64,000 nucleotides of DNA from Levilactobacillus namurensis (GTDB lineage Bacteria; Bacillota; Bacilli; Lactobacillales; Lactobacillaceae). Positions 9,469 to 17,527 of the stretch are shown in pieces. Made by a program: the position numbers and the translations under genes. The notes under the pieces were generated by a model. It made no database searches and was not told the origin of the DNA. It saw only the letters and a list, made by a program, of their open reading frames with translations. The first letter of the stretch is position 1; each line of letters begins with the position of its first letter. Location of the stretch: positions 434,001-498,000 of the forward strand of contig NZ_CP134159.1 in the NCBI RefSeq assembly GCF_032197885.1, in the 5' to 3' direction.

Positions 9469-10857
9469 ATGCATAAAATATCAACAGGGTTTGTGTACTT
9501 CTTCGGTGCACTCGGCGGGTTGTTGTTTGGTTACGATACCGGGGTCATCTCCGGCGCCATCCTCTTCATCCAACGCCAGATGCACCTGGGATCCTGGCAA
9601 CAGGGCTGGGTCGTAAGTGCCGTCTTATTAGGGGCCATCTTAGGGGCCGCCATCATTGGCCCGTCGTCAGACCGGTATGGTCGGCGTAAACTCCTATTGC
9701 TTTCTGCCATTATTTTCTTTATCGGGGCGTTAGGTTCGGCGTTTTCGCCAGAGTTCTGGACCCTGATTATTTCCCGGATCATCTTGGGGATGGCCGTGGG
9801 GGCCGCTTCGGCGTTGATTCCCACTTACCTGGCCGAATTGGCACCCGCTGATAAGCGGGGGACGGTTTCTAGCCTCTTCCAGTTAATGGTCATGACGGGG
9901 ATTTTCATCGCCTACGTGACCAATTACACGTTTGCCGGGATGTACACCGGTTGGCGGTGGATGTTGGGGTTCGCCGCGATTCCAGCCGCCTTACTCTTCT
10001 TAGGTGGGTTGATCTTACCAGAAAGTCCCCGGTTCTTAGTCAAGACGGGGAAGGTTGATGAAGCGCGGGCCGTTTTGGATACCATGAACAAACACGACCA
10101 AGCAGCGGTGAACGCCGAAATCACCCAGATTAAAAAGCAAGCGCAAATCGTCAGTGGCGGTTGGACCGAACTCTTTGGTAAGACGGTGCGGCCAGCCCTG
10201 ATTATTGGGATCGGATTAGCCATTTTCCAACAAGTCATGGGATGCAACACCGTGTTGTACTACGCGCCAACCATCTTTACGGATGTTGGTTTCGGGGTCT
10301 CGGCCGCGTTACTGGCGCACATCGGTATCGGTATCTTTAACGTGATCGTGACGGCGGTGGCCGTTTCTATCATGGATAAGATCGACCGGAAGAAGATGCT
10401 AATCATTGGTGCCGTGGGCATGGGGATTTCCCTGTTCATCATGAGTATCGCCATGAAGTTCTCCGGGGGCTCGTTTGCCGCCGCTGTGGTCTGTGTGATT
10501 GCCCTGACAGTCTACATTGCGTTCTTCTCCGCCACCTGGGGTCCCGTGATGTGGGTCATGATTGGGGAAGTCTTCCCGTTGAACATTCGGGGGTTAGGGA
10601 ACTCCTTTGCCAGTGTGATCAACTGGACGGCGAACATGGTGGTTTCGTTGACCTTCCCATCCTTACTGGACTTCTTCGGTACGGGGAGCTTGTTCATCGG
10701 CTACGGTGTCCTGTGCTTCTTGTCCATCTGGTTCGTCCACAAGATGGTCTTCGAGACGCGGAACCGGTCGTTGGAAGAGATTGAAGCCACGTTGCGTGAA
10801 CGGAGTGGTGAAACGGTGTCAGCAACCGTTGCGCCCGCGACGCATAGCGCGAATTAA
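9469..10857 (+). CDS. xylT: Xylose/proton symporter (MFS sugar porter), second copy
   Basis: 462 residues with the same twelve-helix sugar-porter fold and motifs as the copy at 7837 (GYDTGVISGA, DRYGRRK, PESPRFL). Its GC-richer codons match xylA/xylB and the chromosomal background, so this is probably the resident gene. TAAGGAG precedes the ATG. It has its own cre/operator promoter and terminator, so the two symporters form separate transcription units that can respond in parallel. Substrate specificity for xylose is inferred from context. Confidence 0.9.
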   Translation: MHKISTGFVYFFGALGGLLFGYDTGVISGAILFIQRQMHLGSWQQGWVVSAVLLGAILGAAIIGPSSDRYGRRKLLLLSAIIFFIGALGSAFSPEFWTLIISRIILGMAVGAASALIPTYLAELAPADKRGTVSSLFQLMVMTGIFIAYVTNYTFAGMYTGWRWMLGFAAIPAALLFLGGLILPESPRFLVKTGKVDEARAVLDTMNKHDQAAVNAEITQIKKQAQIVSGGWTELFGKTVRPALIIGIGLAIFQQVMGCNTVLYYAPTIFTDVGFGVSAALLAHIGIGIFNVIVTAVAVSIMDKIDRKKMLIIGAVGMGISLFIMSIAMKFSGGSFAAAVVCVIALTVYIAFFSATWGPVMWVMIGEVFPLNIRGLGNSFASVINWTANMVVSLTFPSLLDFFGTGSLFIGYGVLCFLSIWFVHKMVFETRNRSLEEIEATLRERSGETVSATVAPATHSAN

Positions 10858-10878
10858 CTGAATTGAATACCAGTTTTT

Positions 10879-10905
10879 GGGCCGTTCCGGTGAGGACGGT
10901 CCTTT
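10879..10905 (+). terminator. Terminator after second xylose transporter
   Basis: Stem GGGCCGT/ACGGTCC with a 10-base loop and a short T tail. Base composition becomes markedly AT-richer just after this point, which marks the left edge of the xylo-oligosaccharide island. Confidence 0.55.
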
Positions 10906-11011
10906 CTGCTGTTCTTTAACAAATGGATTTACCCTTGGGAAAGCTTGTAAGAATTTTGAATTAAACGAATATATAAAAAAGGTTTGCTAATATGCAAACC
11001 AATTTTAAATG

Positions 11012-11620
11012 CTATTTAGTAATTGTTTTATCACGACTGTAGATAACTTTGGTATGTTTAATTTGTTGCTGACCGATTAATTCTTTTAGCGAACAACATT
11101 TGAAATCTAAAGAGTGAAGAGTTTTTAAGATGTCTTCGATTGCAGATGAATCTGCCGGTTGAAAGTCGTGCATTAAAATGACATCACCATCTTTAGCCTT
11201 ATGAATGTTCTGAATAACTTTTTTAGGATCGTGATGGTCCCAACTCTTAGTGTCTAGTGACCAGATTACAGCTGGACGGTCGAATATCGCTAGTAATTCA
11301 TCGTTAAATTCACCATAAGGGGGGCGAATGTATTCTGGTTCTCGTCCGATAATGCTTTTAATTAAATGATCGTTTTTATCCAGTTGGTCCTGTGCTTCTG
11401 AAAGAGACACATTTGGCAAGTGTAGGTGATCATATGTATGATTGCCAAAGGCAAACAATGGATTTTGTGCCTCACGTTTTAATAAATCAGGATATTTTTG
11501 GGCGTGCTGTCCCCATATCATAAAAGTTGCGGGGATATGGTGTTTGGTTAGAACATCGATAACATGAGGTGTTGTTGGTTCCCAGGGGCCATCATCAAAT
11601 GTTAGAGCAATATTTTTCAT
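11012..11620 (-). CDS. Cytosolic CE4 polysaccharide deacetylase (NodB domain), putative acetyl-xylo-oligosaccharide esterase
   Basis: 202 residues, a single NodB domain. All five CE4 motifs are present: TFDDG (7-11; D9 base, D10 metal), HTYDH (61-65; metal histidines), RPPYG (99-103), DTKSWDH (123-129) and LMHD (149-152; catalytic His). No signal peptide or membrane segment is seen, so it should act in the cytosol. The start at 11620 is set by AAAGGA upstream and by the family N-terminus; an in-frame ATG at 11686 overlaps the cre/promoter. The promoter has a cre site and the neighbours degrade xylo-oligosaccharides, so deacetylation of imported oligomers is likelier than peptidoglycan editing. 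Confidence 0.8.
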   Translation of the reverse strand: MKNIALTFDDGPWEPTTPHVIDVLTKHHIPATFMIWGQHAQKYPDLLKREAQNPLFAFGNHTYDHLHLPNVSLSEAQDQLDKNDHLIKSIIGREPEYIRPPYGEFNDELLAIFDRPAVIWSLDTKSWDHHDPKKVIQNIHKAKDGDVILMHDFQPADSSAIEDILKTLHSLDFKCCSLKELIGQQQIKHTKVIYSRDKTITK

Positions 11621-11657
11621 TTTGTATGCATTCCTTTGATTGGATTTTACAGTAGTT

Positions 11658-11695
11658 AATATATTACGTTTGATTTCTTTTGGCAAGCGCTTTCA
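11658..11695 (-). promoter_or_regulatory. Deacetylase promoter with cre
   Basis: Read on the minus strand: a near-perfect cre TGAAAGCGCTTGCC (11695-11682) overlaps -35 TTGCCA (11686-11681); 17 bases later -10 TATATT (11663-11658). This is the same cre-on-(-35) design as the other xyl promoters, but no XylR-type operator follows. Confidence 0.7.
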
Positions 11696-11962
11696 TTAAT
11701 TGTAAAATAGAATACAGTACACATGGTATTAATGAATTATTACATAGCACAATGTTTGCTTAAATAGCCTCGAGACGACGACTAGAAAGGTATGAGGTTA
11801 AAATGACTAATTATTTTGTAGCAATTCCAAGCCTGGAATCAAATATTCGATTATTTGGCGGTCATACTAGGACGGTTGCTGGTGGGTGGAAGTTTTTTGG
11901 TCAAATACATCAATCATTTGAATTAATGTGTGTTACTCATGGCAAACAAATTACTAGAATGA

Positions 11963-11970
11963 AAAATTTA
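11963..11970. repeat. Left target-site duplication of the IS256-family element
   Basis: AAAATTTA directly before the left inverted repeat; identical to 13323-13330. Eight bases is typical for IS256-family transposition. Confidence 0.92.
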
Positions 11971-13322
11971 GAGAGCGTAAAATATCTTGTGTAAATGCAT
12001 AAAAGATTTCTGAATTGTATAGAAATAGGGAATGCCTTCCCTTATGATATTTAGTAACCACAGAAAACATCACAGGAGGCATTCCCCATGAATGAACTTA
12101 CCACAGAAATTATCGCTGCACTAGCCCAAAAGCAAGATTTGGACGAAGTTTTTCGTCACCACCTCGAAATTGCGATTAACCAGCTGCTTCAAACCGAATT
12201 GGCAGAGTTTTTGGGTTACGAACGCTACTCATACGCTGGGATTAACACTGGTAATAACCGCAACGGCAGTTATGAGCGCTCGTTTGATACGAAGTACGGC
12301 CAACTTAGCTTAACCATTCCTCGAGATCGCAATGGCCGGTTTGAAAATCATACCTTGCCAGCCTACGGTCGGCACAGTGATAATTTAGAAACAACGGTCA
12401 TTCAGTTGTATACCAAGGGAATTACCACTGCTGAAATTGCCGAACTCATTGAGAAAATGTACGGTGCTCACTACTCCAAAGCCACGGTTTCCAACATGAC
12501 TAAAGCCGTCAATGAACAGGTTCAAGCTTTCCAGCAACGGCGACTGGCTTCACAATATGCGGCCATCTTCTTAGATGCCACTTACTTGCCGTTAAAGCGG
12601 GATACCGTTCAAAAAGAAGCCGTTCATATTGCGATTGGCATTCGTCCAGATGGTACGAAAGAAGTGCTGAACTACCAAGTGGCGCCAACGGAATCGACTG
12701 GAATCTGGACTGAACTGCTGGGAACCCTGATTAAGCAAGGTGTCAAAGATGTGCTGTTGTTTGTGGCCGATGGTTTAGTTGGTTTGGATGAAGGCTTAAA
12801 TCGGCATTTTCCCAAAGCTAAACGACAACGTTGCCTGGTTCATGTTGGGCGTAATTTGATGAACAAAGTTCGTGTGAAAGACCGCAAGGCCGTGATCAGT
12901 GACTTTAAACAAGTTCATCGGGCCGCCAACCGTGAAGCAGCCGAACTGAAACTGAATGAGTTCGCCAACAACTGGCATCAGACCTATCCCAAATTAATCA
13001 AAGATCTGCTTAAAATGCCGAATTTACTCACTTTCATGGACTTTCCACCAGCTATCCGGCAATCACTATACTCCACTAACCTGATTGAGAACTTTAATAA
13101 GCATCTCAAGCGCACCACCCACCACAAAGAACAATTTCCAACGGAAGATTCACTGGATCGCTTCCTGGTTTCTCAGTTTAATGTTTATAACGAGAAGTCT
13201 CTGAAGCGGATCCACCGAGGGTTCAAAGGACTACAGGACACCTTGGAAGCATCATTTATTTAAGTTAGATACATATTATATGTACGAAGGCATTTCATTT
13301 ACACAAGATTCTTGACGCTACC
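11971..13322 (+). mobile_element. IS256-family insertion sequence, complete, 1352 bp
   Basis: The terminal inverted repeats are about 27 bp: the left end begins GAGAGCGT and the right end, read inward, GGTAGCGT; both run into ATCTTGTGTAAATG. The element is flanked by AAAATTTA on both sides. It holds one transposase gene. The perfect duplication and intact transposase suggest a fairly recent, possibly active insertion. Confidence 0.93.
12088..13263 (+). CDS. IS256-family (mutator-type) transposase
   Basis: 391 residues, full length. The DDE catalytic domain is recognisable: FLDATYLPLKRD holds the first Asp, LFVADGLVGLDEG the second, and the Glu lies in STNLIENFNKHLKR near the C-terminus. ACAGGAGG precedes the ATG. 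It has higher GC than the flanking island genes, consistent with an independent origin. It acts on the inverted repeats at 11971 and 13322 by copy-out/paste-in, as known for the family. Confidence 0.93.
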   Translation: MNELTTEIIAALAQKQDLDEVFRHHLEIAINQLLQTELAEFLGYERYSYAGINTGNNRNGSYERSFDTKYGQLSLTIPRDRNGRFENHTLPAYGRHSDNLETTVIQLYTKGITTAEIAELIEKMYGAHYSKATVSNMTKAVNEQVQAFQQRRLASQYAAIFLDATYLPLKRDTVQKEAVHIAIGIRPDGTKEVLNYQVAPTESTGIWTELLGTLIKQGVKDVLLFVADGLVGLDEGLNRHFPKAKRQRCLVHVGRNLMNKVRVKDRKAVISDFKQVHRAANREAAELKLNEFANNWHQTYPKLIKDLLKMPNLLTFMDFPPAIRQSLYSTNLIENFNKHLKRTTHHKEQFPTEDSLDRFLVSQFNVYNEKSLKRIHRGFKGLQDTLEASFI

Positions 13323-13330
13323 AAAATTTA
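13323..13330. repeat. Right target-site duplication of the IS256-family element
   Basis: AAAATTTA directly after the right inverted repeat; identical to 11963-11970. Confidence 0.92.
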
Positions 13331-14161
13331 CCGCCAATGATTTATGGTACCGGAGAAGTCTTAATTATTTCTCCGGGGACTTGGCATGTAAACGAGAATG
13401 CAAGTCAGCAAGATAGTATGACGTATATAACTTGTCATTTTGATATTGGTGATTTGGAATTAAAGGCAGAGATTATTAGCAAGATTGCTAACGTGGTGTT
13501 TTCATCAGATAGTTTTTTTGCTAAGGAAACGTGTAAGATAGCCAAGAAATTTATTCAAATTAGTGCTGATAAAGGAATGACCCTCGAGGAACAGCGATTG
13601 GAAATTCAGATGACGTTCTTAGAATTTTTATTGCTAATTGTAAAAAATAAAGATAAATTCAGTGAGTCAACTGCAAAGTATACTGATAGGGAAGCGCAAC
13701 TAGCTAGGTCTTTGGCGACATTAATTGCGGATGATTTAAAGTCGGATCATCCAAGTTTAAGTAGTTTCGAGGATAATTGTCAGATATTAAATATAAGTAC
13801 GGGATATGGACATAGAGTTTTTAAGAAAGTTTACGGGATAACACCCTTACACTATTTGGAAGAGAAAAAATATAGTAAAGCGAAGATACTATTAGGGTCA
13901 CCAGAGTACAGCATTGAACAAGTTTCACAAATGATTGGGGCGCAAAGTTTATCTAGTTTTAGTAAACAGTTTAAGAAGTGGTCAGGAAGTACACCAAGCA
14001 AGTATCAACAAAATATTTTACATAAGAGAAGTGTAACAACTATTAAGGGGAGCGGCTATTTCGAGTAAATCAGTTCATTAATGGACAAAATCAAGTTACG
14101 ACAAGCCTAAAAGGTTATAATTTGACAAAATCTCGTTACATCTGAATATTCCATTCAGCTC

Positions 14162-14175
14162 TGTAAGCGATTACA
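14162..14175 (+). promoter_or_regulatory. Perfect cre site ahead of the GH43/GPH operon
   Basis: TGTAAGCGATTACA matches the 14-base CcpA consensus at every defined position. It abuts the terminator hairpin of the AraC gene. A possible promoter TTACAC (14171-14176) with GATAAG about 18 bases on is weak. Confidence 0.65.
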
Positions 14176-14228
14176 CTGGTATTGAAGGTTAAGGGATAAG
14201 CCTTCAGCTCCAGTGTTTTTATTTTTTT
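14173..14228 (+). terminator. Terminator of the AraC-family gene
   Basis: Two-part stem ACACTGG...GAAGG / CCTTC...CCAGTGT followed by a long T-rich run. It separates the regulator from the GH43 operon. Confidence 0.75.
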
Positions 14229-14237
14229 AATTTTAAT

Positions 14238-14328
14238 AGTTGGTTCATTCAACAAACCATATTGTTCTGATGGATTGTGTGAATATTATTAAAGTTAAAG
14301 GAGCCATTATTTTAAACCAACTTACAAA
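14238..14328 (+). promoter_or_regulatory. XylR-like operator and 13-bp element before the GH43 operon
   Basis: AGTTGGTTcattcAACAAACC (14238-14258) resembles the xyl operators but is less symmetric. AACCAACTTACAA recurs at 14315-14327, the same 13 bases found at 7729 and 9416 and inverted at xylA. This suggests the imported operon shares the resident XylR control. Confidence 0.5.
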
Positions 14329-14425
14329 ATATGAGTACATAGGAGGCATGGAAACGTAGTTATTTTGAGTTGCTGAGATTAAAGCTTTAGTTTTGATTCT
14401 TAATTTTGAAAGGATGCGGAAGTTT

Positions 14426-16060
14426 ATGTTGAAGATTAAAAACCCTGTTTTACCTGGTTTTAATCCAGATCCAAGTATGTTACGGGTAGATGATACATAC
14501 TACATTGCCAACTCTACGTTTGAATGGTTCCCTGGAGTTAGACTTCACTCGTCTAAGGACATGGTTCATTGGAAGTTGTTACCATCACCGTTATCTAGCA
14601 AGAAGTTATTGAACATGGTAGGTAACCCGGCTTCAGGTGGTATTTGGGCACCAGATTTGACATATTCTGACGGAAAATTCTGGCTAATTTATACGGATGT
14701 AAAGGTTACTGAAGGGCCATTTAAAGACTGTGCAAATTACTTAACGACGGCTACCAATATCGAAGGGCCATGGACTAATCCAATTCGTGTAGATGGTGTT
14801 GGGTTTGATGCATCATTGTTCCACGATGATAATGGTCGTAAATACTTGGTACAACAGACGTGGGATCACCGAGAATATAAACATCCATTCCATGGTATTA
14901 CCTTAACCGAGTTTGATACTGAAACGATGCATTTGAAGCCACATACTGCCCGGACTATCTATCGCGGAACGGATGTAAAGTTGGTCGAAGGTCCACACCT
15001 TTATAAGAAGGATGGGTACTATTACTTATTTGCTGCACAAGGTGGGACAGTTTGGACCCACCAAGAAGTTGTTTCTCGGTCTAAGACATTAGATGCGGAC
15101 TCGTTTGAAACGGAGCCGGGTGATCCATTTATTACTAACTTTGATACACCGGACTTTTACATTCAAAAGCAAGGCCATGGGGCGTTAGTTAATACTCCAG
15201 GTGGCGAGTGGTACTATGCTTCGTTAATGGGCCGTCCTTGGAACCATGATACGGAGTCAGCTTGGGATCCACGCGGTTGGTGCTCACTGGGACGTGAAAC
15301 TTCCATTCAAAAGGTTGAATGGGATGAGCAAGGTTGGCCAAGAGTCGTAGGTGGTCATGGTGGTCAAGTTGAAGTGGATGCGCCTAAAGACGCCATCGAA
15401 ACTGATGCACCGCTGGAACATTCACGGCATGATGACTTTACTGAAGCGAAACTAGATAATGACTGGCAGACATTACGTAAACCATTTGATGACCATATGG
15501 GACAGACTGGTGATGGTAAGTTAGTCTTGACCGGGCATGATTCTTTGAGCTCAACGTTTGATGTTTCATTCTTAGCAAGTCGTTGGCAAGCCTTTAATTT
15601 TGATGCTGAAACGAAAGTTAAATTTGATCCTTACAGTTATCAACAGATGGCTGGGTTGGTTAACTTCTACAACGACAAACATTATTCTTGGGTCTTTGTT
15701 ACTTATGATGAAGATCGTAAGAAGCGGGTTATTGAAGTTGCACAAAATGATAACAATAATTACGTTTCATATTTGAAAGATAATGCTATTGAAATTCCAG
15801 AAGATACGGAATACGTCTGGTTCAAGACAAAAGTTCGTAAAGAATCATATACTTATGAGTATTCATTTGACGGTAAAGAATGGCATGAAATTCCAGTTAA
15901 GTTGGATGCAGCTGTTCTGTCTGATGATTATGTTCTTCAAACGTATGGTGGATTCTTTACAGGTGCCATGGTTGGTTTAGCTGCAGTTGATTATTCTGGA
16001 TTTAACCAGAAGGCTGAATTCAAGTTCTTTGATTATAAAGAGCTTGGCGACGGCGAATAG
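14426..16060 (+). CDS. GH43 beta-xylosidase / alpha-L-arabinofuranosidase (first)
   Basis: 544 residues: an N-terminal five-bladed propeller (about 1-310) and a C-terminal concanavalin-like domain (about 345-544), as in XynB-type enzymes. The catalytic triad is visible: D15 in GFNPDPS (base), D128 in GFDASLF (pKa modulator) and E188 in VEGPHLY (acid). No signal peptide is seen, so it cuts imported xylo-oligosaccharides in the cytosol. The start at 14426 follows GAAAGGATG; an upstream in-frame start at 14393 lacks a ribosome site. It is first of a four-gene operon. Codon use is AT-rich. Its C-terminal domain is closely matched by the stub at 20807. Confidence 0.9.
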   Translation: MLKIKNPVLPGFNPDPSMLRVDDTYYIANSTFEWFPGVRLHSSKDMVHWKLLPSPLSSKKLLNMVGNPASGGIWAPDLTYSDGKFWLIYTDVKVTEGPFKDCANYLTTATNIEGPWTNPIRVDGVGFDASLFHDDNGRKYLVQQTWDHREYKHPFHGITLTEFDTETMHLKPHTARTIYRGTDVKLVEGPHLYKKDGYYYLFAAQGGTVWTHQEVVSRSKTLDADSFETEPGDPFITNFDTPDFYIQKQGHGALVNTPGGEWYYASLMGRPWNHDTESAWDPRGWCSLGRETSIQKVEWDEQGWPRVVGGHGGQVEVDAPKDAIETDAPLEHSRHDDFTEAKLDNDWQTLRKPFDDHMGQTGDGKLVLTGHDSLSSTFDVSFLASRWQAFNFDAETKVKFDPYSYQQMAGLVNFYNDKHYSWVFVTYDEDRKKRVIEVAQNDNNNYVSYLKDNAIEIPEDTEYVWFKTKVRKESYTYEYSFDGKEWHEIPVKLDAAVLSDDYVLQTYGGFFTGAMVGLAAVDYSGFNQKAEFKFFDYKELGDGE

Positions 16061-16079
16061 ATCATCGGAGGGATTAATT

Positions 16080-17495
16080 ATGGATAATAGTGTTGAAAAG
16101 AGTGCTGTCGCTCCACAAAAACATAAGTTAGTTTTTAGTGAAAAGCTAGGTTATGGTTTTGTTAATATGGCGGTTAACCTGATTTTTAACGTTGTAAGTA
16201 CGTATTTGCTTTTCTTCTATACCAACGTTTATGGATTGCGGCCGGCTGACTCTGCGTTAATGTTCTTAATTGTTAAATTGGTTGATGCTGTTGGGAATCC
16301 GTTATGGGGAACTTGGGTTGATAAGCGAACCACTAAATTTGGTAAGTACCGTGGTTACTTACTTTACTTATCTATTCCGTATGCCTTCCTATCCGTTATT
16401 GCGTTTATTACGCCAGCTACGGGTTACACATTGAAGCTGATTTATGCTTACACGACGTATGTTCTTTTATCGTTACTAAATGTTGGGTTATGTATTAATG
16501 GTGCTTTACCAGCCGCAATGACCCGTGATAACGATGAAATTGCGGTTTTGAATTCATACAGTTTGTTCTGCTCAAATACCGGTGGTGTATTAGTTTCCTT
16601 CTGTGTACCATTGTTGGTTACGAGTATTTCAGGTTCTTATACTGGTCCTAACTCACAAATGGGTTGGACATTAACAATGGGTATCTTCGCACTCCTTGGA
16701 TTGTTTGGCCTTCTATTTGGGTTTAAGACTGTTAAGGAACATTATCACATGGCAGCCGAAGAAGCAGATCAGGTTCAATTAAAGGATATCTTAGTTCAAG
16801 CTAAGGTTAATAAGCCATTTGTTTTAATCTTTATTTACATGGTATTGGCCTTTATCTTTATGACGATGGTTAACTCTGGTGGATCATATTATGTTACTTA
16901 TAACATGGCTAACCCCGATATGTTGAAGTGGTTTAATGTTTTGGGTACTGCCCCTTCATTCATCATTGTTCCGTTTATGCCATGGATGAAGAAGAAAATG
17001 GGACGTAAAGGTATGATGCATTTGTTCAGTATCATCTTAATTATTGGATTACTGATTATGTACTTTATCAACGCCCACAATATCGTATTGGCCATGATTG
17101 GTAAGCTGTTAGCTTCCATGGGAATGATTGTGACGACTGGTTACATGTGGTCATTTGTTCCAGAAATTACGAACTATGGTGAATGGAAGACTGGTAAGCG
17201 TGAAAACGGGATTATCAGTTCAATTTATCAATTTGCCGTTGCTTTAGGTATGGCTATTGGTGGTGTTATTCCAGGCTATATTTTGCAAGGCACTGGCTTT
17301 AACGCGAAATTAGCAACTCAATCAGCTAGTGCTTTAAGTGGTATTGGAATGTTGATGTGTGTTGTTCCTGCAGTTCTGATTGTTATCAGTATGGTAGTTA
17401 TGCAAATGTACCCAATTACCGATGAATTAATGAACCGGATGAACAAGGAAATTGATGAACGGAAAGCTAAAGAAGCTGCTGCCAAAGCTAACTAG
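16080..17495 (+). CDS. GPH-family xyloside/xylo-oligosaccharide cation symporter
   Basis: 471 residues, twelve predicted membrane segments. The N-terminus (KLGYGFVNMAVNL) and the charged loop WVDKRTTKFGKYRGYLL are typical of the glycoside-pentoside-hexuronide:cation symporters, to which XylP and XynC belong. GGAGGG lies ahead of the ATG, and the gap to the GH43 stop is 19 bases. Placed between two GH43 genes, it most likely imports xylo-oligosaccharides. No IIA-like domain is attached, so regulation by PTS phosphorylation is not indicated. Confidence 0.88.
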   Translation: MDNSVEKSAVAPQKHKLVFSEKLGYGFVNMAVNLIFNVVSTYLLFFYTNVYGLRPADSALMFLIVKLVDAVGNPLWGTWVDKRTTKFGKYRGYLLYLSIPYAFLSVIAFITPATGYTLKLIYAYTTYVLLSLLNVGLCINGALPAAMTRDNDEIAVLNSYSLFCSNTGGVLVSFCVPLLVTSISGSYTGPNSQMGWTLTMGIFALLGLFGLLFGFKTVKEHYHMAAEEADQVQLKDILVQAKVNKPFVLIFIYMVLAFIFMTMVNSGGSYYVTYNMANPDMLKWFNVLGTAPSFIIVPFMPWMKKKMGRKGMMHLFSIILIIGLLIMYFINAHNIVLAMIGKLLASMGMIVTTGYMWSFVPEITNYGEWKTGKRENGIISSIYQFAVALGMAIGGVIPGYILQGTGFNAKLATQSASALSGIGMLMCVVPAVLIVISMVVMQMYPITDELMNRMNKEIDERKAKEAAAKAN

Positions 17496-17527
17496 TGCGA
17501 ACTTGGTTGAGAAAGGATGAAGAAATT

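Larger units (their letters stand above)
11803..14068 (+). pseudogene. AraC-family regulator interrupted by an IS256-family element
   Basis: The 5' part (11803-11970) encodes the start of an AraC-type sensor domain. The 3' part (13331-14068) continues it and ends in two helix-turn-helix motifs (DNCQILNISTGYGHRVFKKV, then a second with QVSQMIGAQSLSSFSKQF). Removing the element and one copy of the 8-bp duplication joins codons ...KNL and PPMIYG... exactly in frame, giving about 301 residues, the normal length. So the gene was intact before insertion. It probably activated the downstream GH43/GPH operon. The separate 3' part could start at the ATG at 13337 but lacks a good ribosome site. Confidence 0.9.
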
